This document shows, piece after piece, positions 47,099 to 57,765 of a stretch of DNA of 64,000 bases. The position numbers and the translations under genes were made by a program. The notes under the pieces are model-generated. The model saw only the letters and a program-made list of their open reading frames with translations. It had not been told where the DNA came from and did no database searches. Numbering within the stretch: position 1 is the first letter of the stretch; the number at the start of each line of letters is the position of its first letter. This DNA comes from Mycobacterium simiae (GTDB lineage: Bacteria > Actinomycetota > Actinomycetes > Mycobacteriales > Mycobacteriaceae), in NCBI RefSeq assembly GCF_010727605.1, contig NZ_AP022568.1, forward strand, positions 4,836,001-4,900,000, read 5' to 3'.

Positions 47099-47788
47099 CT
47101 AATCGACATTGCTGCCGCGCTTGACCTGGGGCCGGGGGGCGCGCATCCGGCGCATCTGGGATGCCCGTCCGGCGGCGTAAAGGCCGAGTTTCCATCGGCT
47201 TTCGGTATTGCTCGGGAATTTCGCATCGACCAGCCGGCTGACCTTGCGGCCCAGGATCACGCTGTCGACACCCATGACCGCCGTGATCACCAGCATCGCC
47301 GGGGAGATGTAGAGCTGCAGCTGCGGCAGGGCGAACATGACGAACAGCAGGGACAGCGTCGCCGGCATGAACAGCCCGAGCAGGTTGCGTCGCGCGTCCA
47401 CCACATCGCGCACGTAGCGGCGGATCGGGCCCTGATCGCGCGGCAGCAGGTAGGTCTCGTCGCCGGCCAGCATGCGTTCCCGGCGATCGGTCATCCGGGC
47501 CCGGCTGGCGAGGCGTTCGGCCTTGCGCTCGGCCCGGCTGAGTTTGGGACCGGCCAGCTGTTTGCGCCGAGCCCGCGCTTCGGCGGCGGTCATCGGCGCC
47601 GGCGCCACCGGCCCCTTCTTCTTCGCGCTGCGCCGAGCCTCGTCGCGCTTGGGCGTCGGCCGTCCCTTCGGGTCGGTTCGGCGCGATCCACGCGCCACCG
47701 CGGCCGCGTCGACGTCGGAGGTGACCGGCGTCACCAGATCGCCCGCCACGGCGTCCGCCTGGGTTTTCTTACGGCCCAACAACTTCAC
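47099..47788 (-). CDS. DUF3043 membrane protein (Rv2206-like)
   Basis: The 229-aa protein has a long basic, Arg/Lys/Ala-rich N-terminal half ([15 protein letters not shown], then repeated Arg-Ala-Glu-Arg-Lys segments). Two membrane helices follow near 145-190: [20 protein letters not shown] and [19 protein letters not shown]. The C-terminal [20 protein letters not shown] is cytoplasmic and basic. This is the actinobacterial DUF3043 family; function is unknown. GTG 47788 is used, although the frame is open further upstream. It precedes cobU by 26 bases and probably shares its transcript; a cobalamin role is not implied. Confidence 0.88.
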   Translation of the reverse strand: MKLLGRKKTQADAVAGDLVTPVTSDVDAAAVARGSRRTDPKGRPTPKRDEARRSAKKKGPVAPAPMTAAEARARRKQLAGPKLSRAERKAERLASRARMTDRRERMLAGDETYLLPRDQGPIRRYVRDVVDARRNLLGLFMPATLSLLFVMFALPQLQLYISPAMLVITAVMGVDSVILGRKVSRLVDAKFPSNTESRWKLGLYAAGRASQMRRMRAPRPQVKRGSNVD

Positions 47789-47978
47789 AATGGCCAGGTT
47801 ACTTCGCAGCCAAGTCGATTCTTTGAACGGCCCCGCCGGCATCGCCATTGCTCTGCGCTGGGGCGATACTTGGACCTACCCTTTACCAGATGGACGGCTG
47901 CGGGTGATGGACAACGGCTCGATGGCCTCGGACGAAGGTGCCGTTGGCCTGTCTCCGGGTCGTCTGCAGTTGCCGGCC

Positions 47979-49055
47979 ATGCGGGTGTTGGTCGCCCCGG
48001 ATTGCTACGGCGACAGCCTCTCGGCAGTAGAAGCCGCCGCCGCCATTGCTACCGGCTGGACCCGATCGCGCCCCGGCGACCAATTCATCGTCGCCCCGCA
48101 GTCCGACGGCGGCCCGGGTTTCGTTGACGTGCTGGCCAACCGGCTGGGGGAGAAGCGGAGCATCCGGGTCTCCGGGCCGCTGGACGGGACGGTCGACGCG
48201 GAATGGGTATGGGACCCGGAGTCGGCGACCGCCTACCTCGAATGTGCGCAGACGTGCGGCCTGAAACTACTCGGGCGGCCGCCCGATTCCGAGACCGCGT
48301 TGGCGGCGCACAGCAGGGGAGTTGGACAGCTGATCGCCGAGGCGCTGCGCTGCGGAGCCAAGCGCATCGTGGTCGGGCTGGGCGGCAGTGCCTGTACCGA
48401 AGGCGGGCAAGGAATGATCGCCGAGCTCGGCGGCCTGGAAGTCGCGCGTCGGCAGCTGGCCAACGTCGAGCTCGTCGCCGCCTCCGACACCGAATATCCG
48501 CTGGTGGGCCCCTGGGGTGCGGCCCGGGTGTTCGGCCCGCAGAAAGGCGCGGACACCGCCACGGTCGCGGCGCTGGAAGTTCGGCTGGAGGCGTGGGCGC
48601 TGCAGCTGGAGGCGGCGGCGGGCCGCGACGTCAGCTCCGAGCCCGGGGCCGCCGCCGCCGGAGGCATCGGCGCCGGGCTACTCGCGCTCGGGGGTCGGTG
48701 CGAATCGGGCGCGGCGATCATCGCCGAGTACACCCATCTGGCCGACGACCTCGAGATTGCCGAGCTGATCGTCACCGGGGAAGGCAAATTCGACGAGCAG
48801 TCGCTGCACGGCAAAGTGGTCGGGTCGCTCGCGGCGGCCGCAGGCCCGCTGGGCATTCCGGTGATCGTGCTGGCCGGGCAGGTCGGCCTGGACAAGACGG
48901 CGGTGCGTACCGCCGGCATCATGTCGGCGCTGTCCATGGCCGAGTACGCCGGCTCGGTGGGATTGGCGCTGGCTGACGCGGCAAACCAGCTGATGGGATT
49001 AGCGTCACAGGTGGCGGCGCGACTCGGGAATAGCGGTCCTGCGAGGTACCGTTGA
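47979..49055 (+). CDS. Glycerate kinase (Rv2205c-like)
   Basis: The 358-aa GckA/GlxK-type kinase has an opening [20 protein letters not shown], the substrate loop [30 protein letters not shown] and [20 protein letters not shown]. It phosphorylates glycerate, linking to serine and glyoxylate metabolism. ATG 47979 puts the family N-terminus at residue 1; the reading continues far upstream but antisense to the DUF3043 gene. It precedes the ErpA-like gene by 70 bases. Length equals that of the M. tuberculosis protein. Confidence 0.94.
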   Translation: MRVLVAPDCYGDSLSAVEAAAAIATGWTRSRPGDQFIVAPQSDGGPGFVDVLANRLGEKRSIRVSGPLDGTVDAEWVWDPESATAYLECAQTCGLKLLGRPPDSETALAAHSRGVGQLIAEALRCGAKRIVVGLGGSACTEGGQGMIAELGGLEVARRQLANVELVAASDTEYPLVGPWGAARVFGPQKGADTATVAALEVRLEAWALQLEAAAGRDVSSEPGAAAAGGIGAGLLALGGRCESGAAIIAEYTHLADDLEIAELIVTGEGKFDEQSLHGKVVGSLAAAAGPLGIPVIVLAGQVGLDKTAVRTAGIMSALSMAEYAGSVGLALADAANQLMGLASQVAARLGNSGPARYR

Positions 49056-49125
49056 GGCAGTGGGTTCAACCCGAGAGGTTCGGGTGCCCGGGCACCTACC
49101 CAACGACAGGCATGTAGGAGAAGCA

Positions 49126-49482
49126 ATGACGGTGCAAAACGAGTCGACCGCCAAGACCCACGGCGTGATCCTGACCGAGGCCGCCGCCACCAAGGCCAAA
49201 GCCCTGCTGGACCAGGAGGGGCGCGACGACCTGGCGCTGCGGATCGCGGTGCAGCCGGGCGGATGCGCCGGGCTGCGCTACAACCTGTTCTTCGACGACC
49301 GGTCCCTGGACGGCGACCTGACCGCCGACTTCGGTGGCGTGACGCTGACGGTGGACCGGATGAGCGCGCCCTACGTCGAGGGAGCCTCGATCGACTTCGT
49401 GGACACCATCGAAAAGCAGGGCTTCACCATCGACAACCCGAACGCCACCGGCTCCTGCGCCTGCGGTGACTCCTTCAACTGA
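49126..49482 (+). CDS. A-type iron-sulfur carrier protein, ErpA/HesB family (Rv2204c-like)
   Basis: The 118-aa protein starts at ATG 49126, with AGGAGAAG just upstream. The three conserved cysteines are in QPGGCAGLRYN and GSCACGDSF (C and CxC), the A-type scaffold ligands for [2Fe-2S]/[4Fe-4S] delivery. It belongs to the ErpA/IscA/HesB family and would supply clusters to enzymes such as the lipoyl synthase and the Rieske protein of this window, though no client is shown. The 3' end faces the membrane protein gene. Confidence 0.95.
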   Translation: MTVQNESTAKTHGVILTEAAATKAKALLDQEGRDDLALRIAVQPGGCAGLRYNLFFDDRSLDGDLTADFGGVTLTVDRMSAPYVEGASIDFVDTIEKQGFTIDNPNATGSCACGDSFN

Positions 49483-49521
49483 TTTGCACCTGACTCGCAC
49501 CGCCCGGTAACCGGGGGCCGG

Positions 49522-50181
49522 TCAATACGAGCCCCCGGTACGCAGGACATACGAGCACACCAAGATCTGGCCGCGCTGGAACAGCAGCTGGGCGACGCCC
49601 TGAACCTGCCCACGCAGCGGGCCGCCCGAGGCCGGCGCCACCTGCATCGTGAACAACGCCTGAGCCTGGTACTGCGACAGATAGACGATCTTGTCGATCG
49701 AGGTCAGCTGGACCTGCGAAAACTGTTTGCGGAAGGCGTCGCTGCTCAACTTGGCCAGCGCCTGGTCGGAGCGCCTGTCGCGGACGCCGTCATACAGGCC
49801 GCACAGCGCGTTGCGGGAGATCTCCTCGGTGTTGCGACTGCCGAGGGCGTCCAGGTAGTTCTGAATGGCCGTCTTGGCCGCGGCTTCGGAGAACGACGCG
49901 CCGGTGTTGGCGCCGTTGGTCCGCACCCCGTACACGATCGCCGCGGTGATCGCGGCGACCAGCGCCACGGCGGCCAGGGTGCCGATGATCAGCCGCCGGG
50001 CCGGTCGTCGTTTCGAGTAGCCGGGCGGTGTCGGGCCGGGATATGGGGGTTCGTTGTGCGGGCCCGGGGCAAACGCCGTCCCGCCCGGCGGCGGGTCGTG
50101 CGGAAAGTCGACCGGCTGCTCGCTGTATGACCCGGGTCCGTCGCCGCCGACAGTCGGATTCGGCGAGTTCGGACCGCCCAT
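49522..50181 (-). CDS. Proline-rich single-pass membrane protein (Rv2203-like)
   Basis: The 219-aa protein has a cytoplasmic N-terminal region of about 65 residues rich in Pro and Gly (GGPNSPNPTVGGDGPGSYSE). A single membrane helix near 68-90, IIGTLAAVALVAAITAAIVY, is followed by an exported domain that contains NYLDALGSRNTEEISRNALC, FRKQFSQVQLTSIDKI and a C-terminal ILVCSYVLRTGGSY. The two Cys may pair. The fold resembles NTF2-like lumazine-type exported domains of mycobacterial membrane proteins, a weak guess. GGAGAACC precedes the ATG. Role unknown. Confidence 0.85.
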   Translation of the reverse strand: MGGPNSPNPTVGGDGPGSYSEQPVDFPHDPPPGGTAFAPGPHNEPPYPGPTPPGYSKRRPARRLIIGTLAAVALVAAITAAIVYGVRTNGANTGASFSEAAAKTAIQNYLDALGSRNTEEISRNALCGLYDGVRDRRSDQALAKLSSDAFRKQFSQVQLTSIDKIVYLSQYQAQALFTMQVAPASGGPLRGQVQGVAQLLFQRGQILVCSYVLRTGGSY

Positions 50182-50282
50182 GTGGTTCTCCTCCGGTGTG
50201 AGACGGTGTTACACGGGACCACGAGCGGCTACCGCCCGCGAACTCAGTGCCGGCGACTTGAGTGAGTTCCTAGGCAGGCTAG

Positions 50283-51356
<1,074 letters not shown>

Positions 51357-51360
51357 CGCT

Positions 51361-53352
51361 TTACAGCTGCACCGGGTAGTGCGGCTCGCTGATCTGGGGC
51401 ACCACGCTGTGCTCGACGAAGATCGCGTGCCAGAGCATGAAGATGAGCACGGTCCACAGCCGGCGGCTGTGATCGCTGTCGCCGGCGCGGTGCTCGTCGA
51501 GCATGCGACGCACGGCGGCGATGTCGACGAGATGACCGGCCTGTGAGGCGTCCACCGTGGCGTTGGCCCATTCCAGCAGCTCGCCCGCGCGCAACCAATG
51601 CCGGATCGGTACCGGGAAGCCGAGCTTGGGCCGATGCAGCACGTGCGGGGGGACGATGGGCTCCAACGCGCGACGCAGCGCGTATTTGGTGGTCGTGCGG
51701 GTGATCTTCGCCTCGACGGGCAGCCGTGACGCCACGGCGAACACCTCGGGGTCCAGGAACGGCACCCGCAGTTCCAGCGAGTTGGCCATCGTCATCTTGT
51801 CCGCCTTGACCAGGATGTCGCCCCGCAACCAGGTGAACAGGTCGACGTGCTGCATCCGGGCCACCGGGTCCCAGCCCGCCGATTCGGCGTATACCGGGGC
51901 CGTCACGTCGGTGTGCGTCCAATCGTCGCGGAAGCCGGGCAGGACGTCGCGCAGCTGCGCATCAGAGAAGCTGCGGGCATTGCCGTAGTAGCGCTCTTCG
52001 AGAGTCAGCGAACCGCGATGCAGCAGGCTTTTGCCGCGCATCCCCTCCGGCAGCGGCTTGCTCATCTTGCCCATGGATCGGCGCAACGGCCGCGGGAGAT
52101 AATCAAAGGGCTTGAGCGACAACGGCTCTCGATAGATCGTGTAGCCGCCGAACAGCTCGTCGGCGCCCTCGCCGGAGAGCACCACCTTGACATGCTTGCG
52201 GGCCTCGCGCGCGACGAAGAACAACGGCACCAGCGCGGGGTCGGCGACGGGTTCGTCGAGGTACCAGACGATTTCTGGCAGCGCGGCAACGAACTCCGCC
52301 GGGCTGACCACTTTGGCGATATGGCGGGCGCCGATCGCTTCGGCCGAGGCGACCGCGACGTCGATCTCGGAGAAACCTTCCCGTTCGAAGCCCGTGGTGA
52401 AGGTGATCAGCCGGGGGTTGTGCCGGATGGCCAGCGCGGCGATCGCGGTGGAGTCGATTCCGCCGGACAGGAACGCCCCGACAGTGACGTCGGCGCGCAT
52501 GTGTTTGGCCACCGAGTCCTCGAGCACGGCGGTGATCTCGTCGTAGCGGGACTGTTCGGTCTCGCGGGTGATCGGCACCGCGGCGAACCGCGGCACGAAG
52601 TAACGGGTGGTCTGCGGCGCCGATCCCGGCCGGATGCGGGCATAGCAGCCCGATTCCAGCCGGCGCACCCCGCGGTGCAGCGTCTCGGGCTCGGGAACGT
52701 ACTGCAGGACGGTGTAGTGCTGGACCGCCCGGGTGTCGATACCGGAGCCGCCCGCGTCGAATCCGACCAGCTCGGCCAGATCCAACAGGCACTTCTTCTC
52801 GCTAGCCACCGCGGTGCCGCCGTGCCCGGTCGCCATGAACAGCGGCTTGATGCCGAACGGGTCACGGGCGCAGAACAATTCGCGAGTCATGGTGTCCCAG
52901 AGCGCGAAGGCGAACATGCCCCGCAGCCGGGTGAGCACGTCGGTGCCCCAATGGTGGTAGCCGGCGACGATCGCCTCGCCGTCACCGTCGGTGGCAAACG
53001 CCGCGCCGTGCCGCGCGGTCAGTTCGTCGCGCAGCTCGAGATAGTTGTAGATCTCACCGTTGAACACCAGCACGTAGCGGTTGGGTGCCTCGGGCGGGCC
53101 CCAGCGCAGCGGCTGGTGCGAATGCGCCAGGTCGATGATCGACAGCCGGTTGAAGCCGAACACCACCGATCCGTCGGCGCCGGGATCCGACCACGTGCCC
53201 GGCTCGTCGGGGCCGCGATGGCGCATCAGCTGCGAGGCGCGGGTGATGGCGCCGTCGGCCCGGGCCGCATGTGCCGCCGCGACGGCGTCGCCGCCGGCCG
53301 CCCCGGCGTCCAGGCCGGTCGGGTCCGCCACGAACGCCAGCAGTCCACACAC
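51361..53352 (-). CDS. asnB: Asparagine synthetase (glutamine-hydrolysing)
   Basis: The 663-aa protein has an N-terminal class II glutamine amidotransferase domain in which Cys2 (VCGLLAFVADP) is the catalytic nucleophile. This sets the start at GTG 53352 although the frame is open to 53514. MRHRGPDEPGTW and FNGEIYNYLELRDEL are typical. The synthetase domain has the PP-loop AFLSGGIDSTAIAALA near residue 250 and LSGEGADELFGGY near 345. It makes asparagine from aspartate, ATP and glutamine. It is divergent from ctaC over 155 bases that must hold both promoters. Confidence 0.96.
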   Translation of the reverse strand: MCGLLAFVADPTGLDAGAAGGDAVAAAHAARADGAITRASQLMRHRGPDEPGTWSDPGADGSVVFGFNRLSIIDLAHSHQPLRWGPPEAPNRYVLVFNGEIYNYLELRDELTARHGAAFATDGDGEAIVAGYHHWGTDVLTRLRGMFAFALWDTMTRELFCARDPFGIKPLFMATGHGGTAVASEKKCLLDLAELVGFDAGGSGIDTRAVQHYTVLQYVPEPETLHRGVRRLESGCYARIRPGSAPQTTRYFVPRFAAVPITRETEQSRYDEITAVLEDSVAKHMRADVTVGAFLSGGIDSTAIAALAIRHNPRLITFTTGFEREGFSEIDVAVASAEAIGARHIAKVVSPAEFVAALPEIVWYLDEPVADPALVPLFFVAREARKHVKVVLSGEGADELFGGYTIYREPLSLKPFDYLPRPLRRSMGKMSKPLPEGMRGKSLLHRGSLTLEERYYGNARSFSDAQLRDVLPGFRDDWTHTDVTAPVYAESAGWDPVARMQHVDLFTWLRGDILVKADKMTMANSLELRVPFLDPEVFAVASRLPVEAKITRTTTKYALRRALEPIVPPHVLHRPKLGFPVPIRHWLRAGELLEWANATVDASQAGHLVDIAAVRRMLDEHRAGDSDHSRRLWTVLIFMLWHAIFVEHSVVPQISEPHYPVQL

Positions 53353-53507
53353 GGCCCCCAATATGCCGTACTTCGGCGATGCTTGGGCGCAGCGCCTCGG
53401 GTGGGTTACCGCGGCGCGGGGGACGTGCTGGTCGGGGTTTCGTCGCCGCCCTCGGCGGCGTGGTCTACGCTGCGTAGTATTCGACATTCGAGCAGGAGGG
53501 CGCCAAC

Positions 53508-54563
53508 GTGACACCCGGCGGGCAGGTCCGTTCGCAACGTTTGTCGCAGCGCATATTTCGACCGCTTGCCCTGACCGCGGTGCTGGGCGTCCTGGCGGTC
53601 ACCCTTAGCGGATGCGGCTGGCAGTCGGTGTTCGCGCTGGGCTGGCCCGAGGGCATCACGCCGCAGGCGCACCTCAACCGCGAGCTGTGGATCGGCGCGG
53701 TCATTGCGTCGCTGGTGGTCGGCGTCATCGTCTGGGGGCTGCTGTTCTGGTCGTCGGCGTTCCACCGGAAAAAGGCCACCGACACCGAGCTGCCTCGTCA
53801 GTTCGGCTACAACATGCCGCTGGAGCTGGTGCTCACCGTCACGCCGTTCCTGATCATCTCGGTGCTGTTCTACTTCACGGTCGTGGTGCAGGAGAAAATG
53901 CTGCACCTGGAAAAGGACCCCGAGGTCGTGATCGACGTCACGTCCTTCCAGTGGAACTGGAAGTTCGGATATCAGAAGGTCAACTTCAAAGACGGCACGC
54001 TGAACTACGACGGCGCCGACGAGGCGCGTAAGAAGGCGATGGTCTCCAAGCCGGAGGGCAAGGACGAGCACGGCGAGGAGCGCGTCGGTCCGGTGCGCGG
54101 GCTCAACACCGAGGATCGCACCTACCTGAACTTCGACAAGGTCGAGACCCTGGGCACGCCCACCGAGATCCCGGTGCTGGTGCTGCCCGCCGGCAAGCGC
54201 ATCGAATTCCAGTTGAACTCCGCCGATGTCATCCACACATTCTGGGTGCCGGAGTTTCTGTTCAAGCGCGACGTGATACCGCACCCCAAGGAAAACAATT
54301 CCGTGAACGTCTTCCAGGTGGAAGAGATTCAAAAGACGGGCGCCTTTGTGGGGCACTGTGCCGAGTTCTGCGGCACCTATCACGCGATGATGAACTTCGA
54401 GGTCCGCGTCGTCGCGCCCAACGACTTCAAGGCCTACCTGCAACAACGGATCGACGGAAAGACGAACGCCCAAGCGTTGCAGGCGATCGCCCAGTCTCCG
54501 GTCGCGGTGACGACCCACCCGTTCGACACCCGCCGGGGCGAACAGACCCAGTCGGTCGGTTAG
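53508..54563 (+). CDS. ctaC: Cytochrome c oxidase subunit II
   Basis: The 351-aa CtaC has a lipoprotein-type leader ([11 protein letters not shown], lipobox Cys near residue 43), then two membrane helices: [20 protein letters not shown] and [20 protein letters not shown]. An exported cupredoxin domain follows, with CuA ligands in [10 protein letters not shown] and [14 protein letters not shown]. An inserted stretch after [17 protein letters not shown] is characteristic of the mycobacterial subunit. It forms the aa3 oxidase of the bcc-aa3 supercomplex that takes electrons directly from the diheme cytochrome c QcrC. It starts a transcript with ctaF nine bases after. Confidence 0.97.
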   Translation: MTPGGQVRSQRLSQRIFRPLALTAVLGVLAVTLSGCGWQSVFALGWPEGITPQAHLNRELWIGAVIASLVVGVIVWGLLFWSSAFHRKKATDTELPRQFGYNMPLELVLTVTPFLIISVLFYFTVVVQEKMLHLEKDPEVVIDVTSFQWNWKFGYQKVNFKDGTLNYDGADEARKKAMVSKPEGKDEHGEERVGPVRGLNTEDRTYLNFDKVETLGTPTEIPVLVLPAGKRIEFQLNSADVIHTFWVPEFLFKRDVIPHPKENNSVNVFQVEEIQKTGAFVGHCAEFCGTYHAMMNFEVRVVAPNDFKAYLQQRIDGKTNAQALQAIAQSPVAVTTHPFDTRRGEQTQSVG

Positions 54564-54571
54564 GACACGCA

Positions 54572-54991
54572 ATGCATATCGAAGCGAGGTTGTTCGAATT
54601 CATCGCCGCGTTCTTCATCCTGTGCGCGGTGCTCTACGGAGTGCTGACCGCGCTGTTCGCCACCGGCGGCACCGAGTGGGCAGGTGAGACCGCGTTGGTC
54701 CTCACTGGCGGTCTGGCGTTGATCACGGCCACCTTCTTCCGGTTCGTGGCGCGTCGCCTCGACACCCGGCCCGAGGACTACGAAGGTGCCGAAATCAGCG
54801 ATGGTGCAGGCGAATTGGGCTTCTTCGCCCCGCACAGCTGGTGGCCTCTGCTGGTCGCGCTGTCGGGCTCGGTGGCCGCGGTCGGCATCGCGCTATGGCT
54901 GCCCTGGCTGATCGCGGCCGGCGTGGTATTCATCCTTGCGTCCGCCGCCGGACTGGTCTTCGAGTACTACGTGGGCCCCGAGAAGCACTGA
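54572..54991 (+). CDS. ctaF: Cytochrome c oxidase subunit IV (CtaF)
   Basis: The 139-aa protein has four membrane helices: [59 protein letters not shown] and [20 protein letters not shown]. It is the small actinobacterial oxidase subunit found in the supercomplex structure, adjacent to ctaC as here. It starts eight bases after the ctaC stop. Length and context match the M. tuberculosis Rv2199c protein. Confidence 0.95.
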   Translation: MHIEARLFEFIAAFFILCAVLYGVLTALFATGGTEWAGETALVLTGGLALITATFFRFVARRLDTRPEDYEGAEISDGAGELGFFAPHSWWPLLVALSGSVAAVGIALWLPWLIAAGVVFILASAAGLVFEYYVGPEKH

Positions 54992-55172
54992 GTTGCGTCT
55001 CGAAGGTAACAATCCGGGCATCAGTTGAGCCGTCGCCCGTTTGCCCCGACTTCGTTGTCCCGGTCGGTTCGGTAGGGTTTTCGCAGGCAATGACAATCTC
55101 CCGAGCGCGCGCGACACGAGGTACCCCCGGAGCCCCGTGCGCAGGTGAGGCAGTTGGACAGGGCAGGCAGAC

Positions 55173-56141
55173 ATGAGCGGGCCGAAACCCCCGGGATGGG
55201 AACCCGACGAATCCGATTCCGCCAGTGAGGTCAAGCACGAATCGACGTCCAGTGGCAGGCATGCCGATGACTCCGAACCGGACGGCGAATTACCGACCCG
55301 CGACGAGCCCGAACCCTTTGACGACAGCGCCGCAATAGCGGCGGCCGACCACACCGGCGAGACGGACGCCTATTCGCGCGCTTACTCCGCGCCCGAATCC
55401 GAGCATTTCGTCAGCGGGCCCTATGTGCCCGCCGACCTGGGGCTCTACGACTACGACACCTTCGAAGATCCGTCCGAGGACGACGACGATGACGCCACTC
55501 CGCGTTGGCCGTGGGTGGTCGGCGTGGCCGCGATCGTCGCGGCGATCGCGCTGGTGGTGTCGGTGTCACTGCTGTTCGCCCGCACCGATACCAGCAAGCT
55601 GGCCAACCCGGGCACCAGCACACCGTCGGCGCCGCCGGTGCAGGACGAGATCACCACGACCACACCGCCGCCGCCACCACCGCCACCGCCCACCACCGAA
55701 CCGCCACCGCCGCCCCCGACAGCTACGGAGACCCAGACTGTGACGGTGACGCCACCGCCTCCGCCGCCACCGCCCCCGCCCCCGCCGGCGCCCAGCAGCG
55801 CGCCCCCGCCCGCCAGCACGTCGGCCACCGCGGCCCCGCCCGCGCCGCCGCCGACCACCACACCGGCCGGCCCGCGGCAGGTGACCTACTCGGTGACCGG
55901 TACCAAGGCACCGGGCGACATCATCTCGGTGACCTACGTCGACGCCTCCGGGCGCTCCCGTACCCAGCACAACGTCTACATCCCGTGGTCGATGACGGTC
56001 ACCCCGATCTCGCAGTCCGACGTGGGCTCGGTGCAGGCGTCCAGCCTGTTCCGGGTCAGCAGGCTCAATTGCTCGATCACCACGAGTGACGGGACGGTGC
56101 TGTCCTCGAACAACGGTGACGCGCCGCAGACGAGCTGCTGA
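55173..56141 (+). CDS. mmpS3: MmpS3-type membrane protein
   Basis: The 322-aa protein has an acidic N-terminal cytoplasmic region ([19 protein letters not shown]), a membrane helix near residues 110-131 ([20 protein letters not shown]) and a Pro/Thr-rich linker of about 80 residues dominated by poly-Pro. The C-terminal MmpS domain follows, with [31 protein letters not shown] and two Cys (RLNCSITT and PQTSC). MmpS proteins usually partner MmpL transporters in lipid or siderophore export; MmpS3 stands alone beside oxidase genes. A 181-base gap follows ctaF. The following gene overlaps its stop (TGATG). Confidence 0.93.
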   Translation: MSGPKPPGWEPDESDSASEVKHESTSSGRHADDSEPDGELPTRDEPEPFDDSAAIAAADHTGETDAYSRAYSAPESEHFVSGPYVPADLGLYDYDTFEDPSEDDDDDATPRWPWVVGVAAIVAAIALVVSVSLLFARTDTSKLANPGTSTPSAPPVQDEITTTTPPPPPPPPPTTEPPPPPPTATETQTVTVTPPPPPPPPPPPPAPSSAPPPASTSATAAPPAPPPTTTPAGPRQVTYSVTGTKAPGDIISVTYVDASGRSRTQHNVYIPWSMTVTPISQSDVGSVQASSLFRVSRLNCSITTSDGTVLSSNNGDAPQTSC

Positions 56142-56770
56142 TGGTCAGCAGATACTCCGCGTATCGGCGCGGGTCCGACATTCCGGCGGACGTCATCGAC
56201 CGCATCCTGCTGGGCGCCTGCGCCGCGGTCTGGCTGGTGCTGCTCGGCGTGAGCGTGGCGGCTGCCGTCGCATTGGCCGATCTGGGCCGTGGAATCCACA
56301 CTGCGGCCCGCAACACGCACAGCACACCGTGGGTGCTGTACGCCGTCATCGTCATTTCCGCGTTGATCATCGCTGGGGCGATCCCGGTGCTGCTGCGCGC
56401 CCGCCGGATGAGCAAGACCGAACCGCCGGTCGTCAGATCGACGGCCCTGCAGGGGCGTCCGTCGGTCACCCAGCCGGCCGGGCGCAAGGTGGTCGACCGG
56501 GTGCGTCAGCAGCGTGCCGCGACGACGGCGCCGGCCGGGGAGTGGTCCGGCGAAGCGGTAGACCGCATCTGGCTGCGCGGCACGGTTGTGATGGTCAGCA
56601 CGATGGGTGTGGCACTCATCGCCGCCGGCGCGGCGACCTATGCGATGGCCGTCGGCCATGACGGTCCGTCGTGGGTCGGCTACCTGCTGGCGGGCGCCAT
56701 CACGGCGGCGTTGCCGGCGGCAGAGTGGCTGTTCGTTCGGCAGCTACGCCGTGAGGTCGAGACGACCTAG
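56141..56770 (+). CDS. Membrane protein (Rv2197c-like)
   Basis: The 209-aa protein starts at ATG 56141, sharing a base with the mmpS3 TGA. Four hydrophobic segments are visible: RILLGACAAVWLVLLGVSVA, TPWVLYAVIVISALIIAGAI, VVMVSTMGVALIAAGAATYA and SWVGYLLAGAITAALPAAEW. A basic loop of about 60 residues (RARRMSKTEPPVV, QPAGRKVVDRVRQQR) separates the pairs. It is the conserved partner of mmpS3 in mycobacteria; function is unknown. It converges with the small hypothetical gene 36 bases away. Confidence 0.9.
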   Translation: MVSRYSAYRRGSDIPADVIDRILLGACAAVWLVLLGVSVAAAVALADLGRGIHTAARNTHSTPWVLYAVIVISALIIAGAIPVLLRARRMSKTEPPVVRSTALQGRPSVTQPAGRKVVDRVRQQRAATTAPAGEWSGEAVDRIWLRGTVVMVSTMGVALIAAGAATYAMAVGHDGPSWVGYLLAGAITAALPAAEWLFVRQLRREVETT

Positions 56771-56806
56771 GCGGATGCTAGGCGGATTTCCACGAGGATT
56801 GCCGCC

Positions 56807-57040
56807 TCATCCGGCCTTGGCGTACCGGCGAATCAGCTGGTCGTCGCGGACCGTGCTGGTGTGCTGCAGCCCACCAGCGTCACGGCAGAAGAATGTCCAT
56901 TTGCCGGGACTCTTCTGTGGCCCGCCGATCATCTTGACCGTGTAGCGCAGCCGACTGGGCTCCAGGGTGCCGATGACGTCACCGACCCGGACATCTGAAG
57001 GATGGATCTCGGGAGCATCGTCCCAGTTCTCTATTGCCAT
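56807..57040 (-). CDS. Conserved hypothetical protein, 77 aa
   Basis: The small soluble protein reads MAIENWDDAPEIHPSDVRVG, then GTLEPSRLRYTVKMIGGPQK and WTFFCRDAGGLQHTSTVRDD. Alternating hydrophobic residues indicate a small beta-barrel-like domain. No functional family is recognised. It lies between the Rv2197c-like gene and the DUF5994 gene, where M. tuberculosis, as I recall it, has no gene. Confidence 0.7.
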   Translation of the reverse strand: MAIENWDDAPEIHPSDVRVGDVIGTLEPSRLRYTVKMIGGPQKSPGKWTFFCRDAGGLQHTSTVRDDQLIRRYAKAG

Positions 57041-57301
57041 GAATGTGCGCGCCCCGTTTCTGTTGCCTCCAGCCTACGTGTGATCACTCGCACGCATCAG
57101 CAACGGCCCGGGTGCGGTCGGTGAACATTGACCGGTGGCGTAGCGTCAGGGGTGAGTTTGTCCTCGTTGTCCGCGGTTGACCACCGCATTGGCTGGGATG
57201 ACAGTTACTCCGCCGTCCCGCGCCCGGGAGGCGATGCCGCCGGCGAAGGGACCACCCGTGACTTGTGCAGCTATGGCCAGCGCGGGACAGCGACATCCGC
57301 G

Positions 57302-57745
57302 ATGACCCGCCTGCTGAGCGGTCGGGGCCGAACCCACCCGGTCCGGGTCTCGGTGGCCCGCAAGCTCGGTCGCGCCATCGACGGTGCGTGGTGGCCTCGC
57401 GCCGACCGCATCACCAACGAATTGCCCGACCTGATCGCGACGCTGACCCCGCTGCTGGGCGACATCACGTCGATCAACGTCAACTGGCAACCGCTGCAAC
57501 GTCCACCCGACTTCAACTGGCCGGGCTGGGAGCACAAGCGGCAGCACGTGATGACCATCAGCGGCGACAGTGGCTGCATCAACCTGCTGATCGTTTCGTA
57601 CGCGACCTACAGCACGCTGGCGCGGATGGTGCTGCGCTGCGCGGCGGATCTGCCGGTCGGCGACGACGATCGCCTCAAGCCGGTGTTCACGACCGCGGGC
57701 TCAATCGTGCGGGCGGCCCAACAGCAATGCGTCGGCTCCGACTAG
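57302..57745 (+). CDS. DUF5994-type conserved protein
   Basis: The 147-aa protein from ATG 57302 has VSVARKLGRAIDGAWWPRAD, ELPDLIATLTPLLGDITSIN, WQPLQRPPDFNWPGW and a C-terminal MVLRCAADLPVGDDD. The start of the conserved part with G-R-A-I-D-G-A-W-W-P fits the actinobacterial DUF5994 family of small proteins of unknown function, often near regulatory or stress genes. The frame is open upstream to 57128, so a longer start is possible. The 261-base region before it contains no other gene that I can support. It converges on qcrB. Confidence 0.75.
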   Translation: MTRLLSGRGRTHPVRVSVARKLGRAIDGAWWPRADRITNELPDLIATLTPLLGDITSINVNWQPLQRPPDFNWPGWEHKRQHVMTISGDSGCINLLIVSYATYSTLARMVLRCAADLPVGDDDRLKPVFTTAGSIVRAAQQQCVGSD

Positions 57746-57765
57746 CTGACGCGTTGCCCCAGCAC

